From Hyphomicrobiales bacterium (GTDB taxonomy: Bacteria; Pseudomonadota; Alphaproteobacteria; Rhizobiales; Rhizobiaceae), in assembly GCA_900469625.1 (NCBI GenBank), contig UBXV01000015.1, positions 140,052 to 204,051 on the forward strand: a stretch of DNA of 64,000 nucleotides, read 5' to 3'. Below are positions 58,940 through 64,000 of the stretch, one piece after another; the first letter of the stretch is position 1, and each line of letters starts with the position of its first letter. A program made the position numbers and the translations under genes. Below the pieces are notes generated by a model. It ran no database searches, was not told the DNA's origin, and was given only the letters and a program-made list of their open reading frames with translations.

Positions 58940-59048
58940 TGACAGCGCCAACGGTACACCCTGGCGCCGGCCCATGCGGGAGGAGGCATGCGAAGAGGAT
59001 CGCGTGACCTGCAGGGGTCGAGATTGTCGTAGTCATCGGGAGGGGAAA

Positions 59049-60077
59049 ATGAAGAAAAGAATTCTGCAGCTTTGCGCCACCGCAGCCGGCATCGCGATCG
59101 GCCTGACGGCGTTTGCCGCCAGTGCAGCGACCACGCTGGAGACCGTGAAGGCGCGCGGCAAGCTGATCTGCGGCGTTTCCATGAGCACGCCGGGCTTTGC
59201 CACCGCAGACGCCAAGGGGCACATGCAGGGCTTCGACGTCGACGTCTGCCGCGCTGTCGCCTCGGCCGTTTTCGGCGATCCGGAGAAGGTCGATTTTGTT
59301 CTGACGAACATCAACACCCGCTTCCAGGCGCTGCAGTCAGGCGAAATCGACATGCTGTCGCGCCAGACCACCCACACATTTTCGCGCGAAGTCTCGCTCG
59401 GTCTCGATTTCGGGCCGACGGTGTTTTACGACGGCCAGGGGCTGATGGTGCCGAAGTCGCTCGGCGTCAACAGCGCTAAGGAACTGACGGACGCGGCGAT
59501 CTGCACGCTGCCCGGCACGACCACGGCCCAGAACCTCAGCGACTTCTTCCGCTCGATCGGCGGCAAGTTCGAGCTGGTCGTGTTCGAAAGCCCTGACGAG
59601 AACCGCAACGCCTTCTTCTCCGGTCGGTGTGAGGCGATCTCGTCCGACCGGTCGGATCTTGCCTCGATCCGTGCTGTCGCCAACAATCCTGACGATTATG
59701 TCGTCCTGCCCGAGACGATCTCCAAGGAGCCGCTGGCGCCGTCTGTCCGCCAGAACGATTCCAACTGGCGCGACATCGTCTCCTGGTCGGTGTGGATGCT
59801 GATGGCGGCTGAAGAGCGCGGCATCACCCAGGCCAATGTCGACGAGATGACCAAGAGCGAGGATCCGGAAATCCAGCGCATGCTCGGCGTCAGCGAAGAA
59901 CTGGGCAAGATGCTCAACCTCGACAACAAGTGGGGCTACAACATCGTCAAGGGTGTGGGCAATTACGGCGAAGTGTTCGAGCGCAACCTCGGCACCAAGA
60001 CGGCGCTTGGCCTGACCCGTGGGCCGAACACCCGCTGGAGCGAAGGTGGTCTGCTCTACGCACCGCCGTTCCGTTGA
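59049..60077 (+). CDS. Polar amino acid-type ABC transporter substrate-binding protein
   Basis: Periplasmic binding protein of 342 residues (SBP family 3; AapJ/BztA-like). A Sec signal covers residues 1-26. Mature features: TLETVKARGKLICGVSMSTPGFA near 29, GFDVDVCRAVASAVFGD near 62, INTRFQALQSGEIDMLSRQTTHTFSRE near 88 and the LPGTTTAQNLSDFF segment near 155. The relatives bind broad polar amino acids; linkage to an amidohydrolase suggests a nitrogenous ligand. The ATG at 59049 has GGAGGGGA upstream. A strong hairpin follows the gene. Confidence 0.92.
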   Translation: MKKRILQLCATAAGIAIGLTAFAASAATTLETVKARGKLICGVSMSTPGFATADAKGHMQGFDVDVCRAVASAVFGDPEKVDFVLTNINTRFQALQSGEIDMLSRQTTHTFSREVSLGLDFGPTVFYDGQGLMVPKSLGVNSAKELTDAAICTLPGTTTAQNLSDFFRSIGGKFELVVFESPDENRNAFFSGRCEAISSDRSDLASIRAVANNPDDYVVLPETISKEPLAPSVRQNDSNWRDIVSWSVWMLMAAEERGITQANVDEMTKSEDPEIQRMLGVSEELGKMLNLDNKWGYNIVKGVGNYGEVFERNLGTKTALGLTRGPNTRWSEGGLLYAPPFR

Positions 60078-60085
60078 TCTTCATC

Positions 60086-60108
60086 GGCCCGCGCCTTGTG
60101 CGCGGGCC
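60086..60108 (+). terminator. Intercistronic hairpin after the binding-protein gene
   Basis: Perfect 9-bp inverted repeat GGCCCGCGC / GCGCGGGCC with a 5-nt loop, followed by TTTCC, 8 nt after the stop. It resembles a partial terminator that limits transcription into the permease genes. Confidence 0.65.
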
Positions 60109-60150
60109 TTTCCGTCTTCGACGTTCCCCTTGCCCGGCAGACGTGTCGCC

Positions 60151-61299
60151 ATGTCCCTGATTTATGACGCGCGCATCCGCGCGTTCCTCTACCAGCTAAT
60201 CGCGATCGGCGCGGTTGTCCTCGTCGCCTGGGTGATGTTCAGCACCGCGAGCGCCAATCTCGCCAAGCAGGATATTGCCACCGGCTTCGGCTTTCTGGCG
60301 CGCCAGGCGGGCTTCGTCATCACCGAGACGGCGATCGCCTATGAGCCGACCGACACATTCGGCCGCGCCATCCTTGTCGGCATCGCCAACACGGTGAAGG
60401 TTTCGGGGCTTGCCGTCTTCTTCGGAACGATCCTCGGTGTGCTCGTCGGCATCGGCCGGCTCTCGCACAACCCGGTTCTGTCGCGCTTGATGCTTGCCTA
60501 TGTCGAGGCACTGCGCAACGTGCCGCTGCTCCTCTATCTCCTGCTCTGGTATTCGCTGATCATTTCGGTGTTTCCACCGGTCAGGCAGGCGATCGAGATG
60601 CTGCCGGGCGTGTTTCTGTCCAACAGCGGCCTGGTCATGCCGGCGATGCACTGGGCCAGTGGTTTCGAGGCGTTGCTCGTCGCCCTCGTTATTGGCGTTG
60701 CTGCCGCCCTGGTGATCGCGCGCATTCTGGCGCGCCGCCGCATTGCAACGGGCAAGGACATGCCGATTGCCGCCATCGCGACGCTGGCCGTCCTGCTTCC
60801 ATTTGCTATCACGCTGCTCTTCGCCGACATCTCTGTGTCTCTCGACGTTCCCGAACTCGGCCGCTTCCGCTTGACCGGCGGCTATCACGTGCGCCCGGAA
60901 TTCGTGGCGCTGTTGATCGGTCTGACGCTGAGCGCGTCGGCCAACATTGCCGAGATCGTGCGCGCCGGCATTCAGGCCGTCAGCAAGGGGCAGTGGGAAG
61001 CGGCGACGGCCCTCGGCCTGCCACGCTCGCGCACGCTGAAACTGGTCATCCTGCCGCAGGCGCTGCGCATCATCGTGCCACCGCTGACCAACACGTATCT
61101 TACGGTCTTCAAGAACAGCTCGCTTGCGATCGCCATCGGCTATCCGGATCTGGTGATGGTTTCCAACACGATCATGAACCAGACCGGCCAGGCTATCGAA
61201 GCCATCGCCATCTTCATGGCCGTCTATCTCGGCCTCTCCATCCTGATCTCGCTGGTGATGAACTGGTACAATGCGCGTGTTGCGCTGAGGGAGCGCTGA
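60151..61299 (+). CDS. Polar amino acid-type ABC transporter permease (AapQ/BztB-like)
   Basis: Inner-membrane permease of 382 residues. It has the long AapQ/BztB layout: N-terminal helix (~13-33), a periplasmic stretch, helices from ~75, an extra helical pair at ~170-240 and the EAA loop ISKGQWEAATALGLPRSRTLKLVILPQALR-like segment near 286-315. The start at 60151 is the first ATG after the hairpin and gives the family N-terminus; the open frame upstream passes through the hairpin. It pairs with the next gene, 3 nt later. Confidence 0.92.
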   Translation: MSLIYDARIRAFLYQLIAIGAVVLVAWVMFSTASANLAKQDIATGFGFLARQAGFVITETAIAYEPTDTFGRAILVGIANTVKVSGLAVFFGTILGVLVGIGRLSHNPVLSRLMLAYVEALRNVPLLLYLLLWYSLIISVFPPVRQAIEMLPGVFLSNSGLVMPAMHWASGFEALLVALVIGVAAALVIARILARRRIATGKDMPIAAIATLAVLLPFAITLLFADISVSLDVPELGRFRLTGGYHVRPEFVALLIGLTLSASANIAEIVRAGIQAVSKGQWEAATALGLPRSRTLKLVILPQALRIIVPPLTNTYLTVFKNSSLAIAIGYPDLVMVSNTIMNQTGQAIEAIAIFMAVYLGLSILISLVMNWYNARVALRER

Positions 61300-61302
61300 G
61301 CC

Positions 61303-62409
61303 ATGACCCAGTTTGAAGGCTTTGTTGCCAGCCCGACCCTGATGGCCCCCGCCGCACGCCCGCCGGCTGGCAACCGCACCTGGCTTTCCGCCTACTTCGG
61401 TACACCGGGCAACGCCGCGATCACCATCGTCAGCCTGGGCACGATCTTCGGCCTCGCCAAACTCGCGATCGGCTGGCTGTTCGTGGATGCAATCTTTGCC
61501 GGCACGCCGGCGGAGTGCAAGGCGTCGAGCGGCGCCTGCTGGCCGTTCCTGTCGGCCAAGCTGCGCTACATCTTCTTCGGCTTCTACCCCTTCGACGAGC
61601 AATGGCGGCCGCTGACGGCGATGCTGCTGTTCCTGGGCGCCTGCGGCGTGTCGATGGTGCCGCGGACCTGGGGCAGGGCGCTTGCCGTCGCCTGGATCGT
61701 CGCGATCCTGCCGACACTCTACATATTGATGGCCGGCGGGCTGTTCGGCCTGACGCCCGTGCCGACCACCCAATGGGGCGGCCTGCCGCTGTCCTTCATG
61801 CTGTCCTTTATCGGGCTTGCCTGCGCCCTGCCGCTCGGCATCGCCCTTGCCCTTGCGCGCGCATCCAGTCTGCCGGCGATCCGCGTCCTCGGCGTCGGCT
61901 TCATCGAGATCGTGCGCGGCGTCCCGCTGATCAGCATCCTGTTCATGGCGACCGTGATGCTGCCGCTGTTCATGCCCGACGGTATCACCATCGATAAGCT
62001 GCTGCGGGCCCAGGTGGCGATCATTCTCTTTGCCGCGGCCTACATCGCGGAAATCGTGCGCGGCGGCCTGCAGGCGGTTCCGAAGGGGCAGATCGAAGCC
62101 GGTCATTCGCTGGGGCTGCACTACTGGCAGATCATGCGCAAGATCGTGCTGCCGCAGGCGCTGAAGAAGGTGATCCCGCCGCTCGTCGGCCTGTTCATCG
62201 GCTTCTTCCAGGACACGACCCTGGTGACAATCGTCGGCCTGCTCGATTTCCTCGATACAGTGCGCACCGCCATGCGCGATCCGCAATGGCAGGGTATCGC
62301 CGTGCTCGAAGGCTATGTTTTCGCTGCGGTCGTTTACTTCTTTTTCAGCGCTTTAATGGGCATTTACAGCCGTTTCCTCGAGCAATATTTCAGGACCACC
62401 CATGACTAG
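61303..62409 (+). CDS. Polar amino acid-type ABC transporter permease (AapM/BztC-like)
   Basis: Second permease, 368 residues, AapM/BztC-like. A ~50-residue cytoplasmic N-terminus and a helix near 30-48 are followed by a membrane part with LSFMLSFIGLACALPLGIALALARAS near 158 and the coupling loop VPKGQIEAGHSLGLHYWQIMRKIVLPQALKKV near 258. Its stop overlaps the amidohydrolase start by 8 nt. No ATP-binding subunit gene follows, so the importer must borrow an ATPase encoded elsewhere. Confidence 0.92.
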   Translation: MTQFEGFVASPTLMAPAARPPAGNRTWLSAYFGTPGNAAITIVSLGTIFGLAKLAIGWLFVDAIFAGTPAECKASSGACWPFLSAKLRYIFFGFYPFDEQWRPLTAMLLFLGACGVSMVPRTWGRALAVAWIVAILPTLYILMAGGLFGLTPVPTTQWGGLPLSFMLSFIGLACALPLGIALALARASSLPAIRVLGVGFIEIVRGVPLISILFMATVMLPLFMPDGITIDKLLRAQVAIILFAAAYIAEIVRGGLQAVPKGQIEAGHSLGLHYWQIMRKIVLPQALKKVIPPLVGLFIGFFQDTTLVTIVGLLDFLDTVRTAMRDPQWQGIAVLEGYVFAAVVYFFFSALMGIYSRFLEQYFRTTHD

Positions 62410-63844
62410 ATCAGTCCACGTCATTCGCAAGACGCACACCGTCGTCGGCTTCGATGCAGAAACGAAAGGCCATGTGTATCTCCATGACGCCGACGTCGCA
62501 TACGACGACACCGGCTTCATCCATGTCGGCGGGCATTACGCGGGTGATTTTGCCAGCGAGACCTCCGGCGCCGATCGCATGGTGATGCCCGGTTTCGTCA
62601 ATGTGCATTGCCACTCCGGCGAAGAGCCGATCTCCAAGGGCATCTTCGAAGATGCAGGCACGTCAGCCCTTTGGGGTAATGCGCTCTACGAATACTCGAA
62701 CCTGTTGGAGATTGACGACGGTGCCATCGAAGCGTCGTTGACGGTCATGCTCGGTGATCTGATGCGCAGCGGCGTGACGACGCTGCTCGACATCGCCAGC
62801 CCCCATGAAAGCTGGCTGCCGACGCTCGCGAAAAGCGGCGCACGAGCCTTCGTCGCTCCGGGTTTCCGTGAAGCGCAATGGCATGTCGAAGCCAGCCATC
62901 GCCTCGACTTCGTCTGGGACAAGGCGCGCGGACGCGAGGCGTTTGCGCGAGCGCTCGACGTTGTCGACGCTGCGGCCGCCCACCCGACGGGCCGGCTCGG
63001 CGGCGTGGTGGCGCCTTCGCAGATCGAGACCTGCTCGGCCGAACTGCTGCAGGAAGCGGCGGCCGAGGCGCGCAAGCGCGGCATGCCGATCACCATTCAC
63101 GCCGCCCAGACGATGGCGGAGCATGAAGAGCTTCTGCGTCGCACTGGCCTGACCGCCGTTCAGTATCTCGAAAGCCTGGGCATCCTCGGCGACAACCTGA
63201 TCCTCGGCCACTGCATCTTCGTCGACAGCCATTCCTGGACGCGGCAGCGGACCGCCATCGATCTGGACCTGTTGGCCGAGCGGCGTACGACGGTCGCCCA
63301 TTGCCCGGTCACGTTCTCGCGCAGCGGCATGGCGCTGGAATCGGTCGGCCGCTATCGTCGCTCGGGCGTCAACGTCGCGCTCGGCACTGACAGCTACCCG
63401 TTCAACATGCTCGAGGAAATGCGCCAGGCGATGATCTGCGCCCGGCTGTCGGGCAAGTCGGTATTCGACGTTTCGACGGGCGACATTCTCGAAACCGCGA
63501 CGCTTGCCGGCGCCCGCGCGCTCGGTCGCGACGACATCGGCCGCATCGCCGTCGGCGCCAAGGCCGATTTCCTCATCATCGACCTGAAGCACCATGCCAT
63601 GCAGCCGGTCTACGACCCCTTGCGCAACCTGCTGCATTGCGCGGCCGAGCGTGCGATCGAGGAAGTCCATGTCGATGGGCAATGCGTGGTGCGAAACGGG
63701 CGTCCGACCATGATCGACTATGACGGAGCCGTTGCGCTGCTTCAGGAGGCTCAGGATTATGCCTGTCGCAAGGCGCCGGAAAATGATCCGAAGAAGCGGC
63801 CGATGCGCGACCTGGCGCCGTTGTCGCTGCCCGTTGGCAGATAG
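62402..63844 (+). CDS. ATZ/TRZ family amidohydrolase of unknown substrate
   Basis: A 480-residue metal-dependent hydrolase of the amidohydrolase superfamily, subtype ATZ/TRZ (chlorohydrolase, guanine/8-oxoguanine/SAH deaminase relatives). Metal ligands are expected at H69 and H71 (NVHCHSGEE), H233 (TIHAAQT) and D330 (GTDSYP), with H270 (LGHCIFVD) as proton shuttle. The usual H-x-x-E acid reads H-A-A-Q here (Q236). It is translationally coupled to an ABC importer, so it most likely deaminates or dechlorinates the imported compound; a purine, triazine or guanidino substrate is possible. It is not a clear HutF, GuaD or MtaD. Confidence 0.85.
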   Translation: MTRSVHVIRKTHTVVGFDAETKGHVYLHDADVAYDDTGFIHVGGHYAGDFASETSGADRMVMPGFVNVHCHSGEEPISKGIFEDAGTSALWGNALYEYSNLLEIDDGAIEASLTVMLGDLMRSGVTTLLDIASPHESWLPTLAKSGARAFVAPGFREAQWHVEASHRLDFVWDKARGREAFARALDVVDAAAAHPTGRLGGVVAPSQIETCSAELLQEAAAEARKRGMPITIHAAQTMAEHEELLRRTGLTAVQYLESLGILGDNLILGHCIFVDSHSWTRQRTAIDLDLLAERRTTVAHCPVTFSRSGMALESVGRYRRSGVNVALGTDSYPFNMLEEMRQAMICARLSGKSVFDVSTGDILETATLAGARALGRDDIGRIAVGAKADFLIIDLKHHAMQPVYDPLRNLLHCAAERAIEEVHVDGQCVVRNGRPTMIDYDGAVALLQEAQDYACRKAPENDPKKRPMRDLAPLSLPVGR

Positions 63845-63870
63845 CGACAATCACAAGCGGCAGTTGGAGG

Positions 63871-63893
63871 AAGCGCCGGCCACGCCGGCGCTT
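63871..63893. terminator. Terminator between convergent genes
   Basis: AAGCGCCGGC / GCCGGCGCTT, a 10-bp perfect stem with a 3-nt loop, followed by TCGTGTTT, 27 nt after the amidohydrolase stop. It sits between convergent genes and may act both ways. Confidence 0.7.
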
Positions 63894-63900
63894 TCGTGTT

Positions 63901-63999
63901 TCAGGCCTGTGCGACCAGCCGCGGCTTTTGTGATGCCGCGTCATCCGGCTTCGCCTTCGCGAGCGGGTGTCCGTCCCTGAACAGCTTCCACTTTGTGGG
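63901..63999 (-). CDS. C-terminal end of an unidentified protein (partial)
   Basis: On the minus strand a frame open at the window edge encodes 32 residues, starting PTKWKLFRDGHPLA and ending PRLVAQA, with a TGA at 63901-63903. Codon use is GC3-rich and the frame ends just after a terminator, as a real gene would. Too short to name. Confidence 0.45.
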   Translation of the reverse strand, partial: PTKWKLFRDGHPLAKAKPDDAASQKPRLVAQA

Positions 64000-64000
64000 T

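Noticed and set aside
60196..62286. 696-codon minus-strand frame over the two permease genes
   Set aside because: Arg/His/Asp-rich, typical of the reverse complement of GC-rich membrane-protein genes; the plus-strand permeases are certain.
62402..63844. Amidohydrolase as the missing hutF (formiminoglutamate deiminase)
   Set aside because: Motifs fit the ATZ/TRZ group generally; nothing in context (own GntR and importer) links it to histidine catabolism.

Overview
The window looks like part of a chromosome or chromid of a fast-growing alphaproteobacterium of the Rhizobiaceae, most like Ensifer/Sinorhizobium or a close Rhizobium relative. This is inferred from the high GC and strong GC3 bias, the gene families and the operon layouts: a hut operon, a phosphonate/phosphate transporter with phnM and phnN, a DUF3141-pta-ackA-fabI operon, dctB-dctD and a Bzt/Aap-like transporter. 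I see no rRNA, tRNA, insertion sequence, phage gene or CRISPR array. Nearly all of the sequence is metabolic and transport operons with short spacers.

Layout. 1-1422: end of an MFS transporter and a secreted protein of unknown function. 1581-6930: histidine utilisation operon hutI-hutH-hutG-hutU (minus strand), with a 12-bp operator-like palindrome before hutI and an intrinsic terminator after hutU. 7022-14168: phnC-phnD-phnE1-phnE2-(DUF1045)-phnM-phnN (minus strand), headed by four tandem 11-bp Pho-box repeats; the C-P lyase core genes are not here. 14335-15768: divergent TetR regulator and exported Rid-like protein with paired operators. 15813-20846: D-arginine dehydrogenase-like enzyme, LysR regulator, and glutaryl-CoA dehydrogenase with a class III CoA transferase (glutarate catabolism). 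20884-28253: htpG with a heat-shock-type promoter, divergent from the DUF3141-pta-ackA-fabI operon, which has an FNR/FixK box.

28277-32200: GABA catabolism (gabT, gabD) with a divergent MerR-XRE-cupin regulator. 32222-39321: class II aldolase, then a five-component oligopeptide importer with a fused double ATPase, separated by an unusually long 753-bp spacer. 39496-45049: small VOC protein, dctB-dctD two-component system, and an mhqO/mhqD-like dioxygenase-hydrolase pair. 45053-50796: cecR-ybhG-ybhF-ybhS-ybhR-type efflux operon with a palindromic operator overlapping its promoter. 50986-56410: HPP/CBS membrane protein, then a two-component system divergent from a lipid A phosphoethanolamine transferase. 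56580-58051: PPP-family phosphatase and HAD phosphatase. 58093-63893: GntR regulator divergent from a polar-amino-acid-type ABC transporter without an ATPase gene, joined to an ATZ/TRZ amidohydrolase.

Common themes are nitrogen and carbon scavenging (histidine, GABA, glutarate, peptides, C4-dicarboxylates, an unknown amidohydrolase substrate), phosphate starvation, micro-oxic acetyl phosphate metabolism and envelope defence. The best candidate for an undescribed system is the 58093-63893 GntR/ABC/amidohydrolase module. Next are the MerR-XRE-cupin regulator of the gab genes and the exported Rid protein with its TetR regulator.
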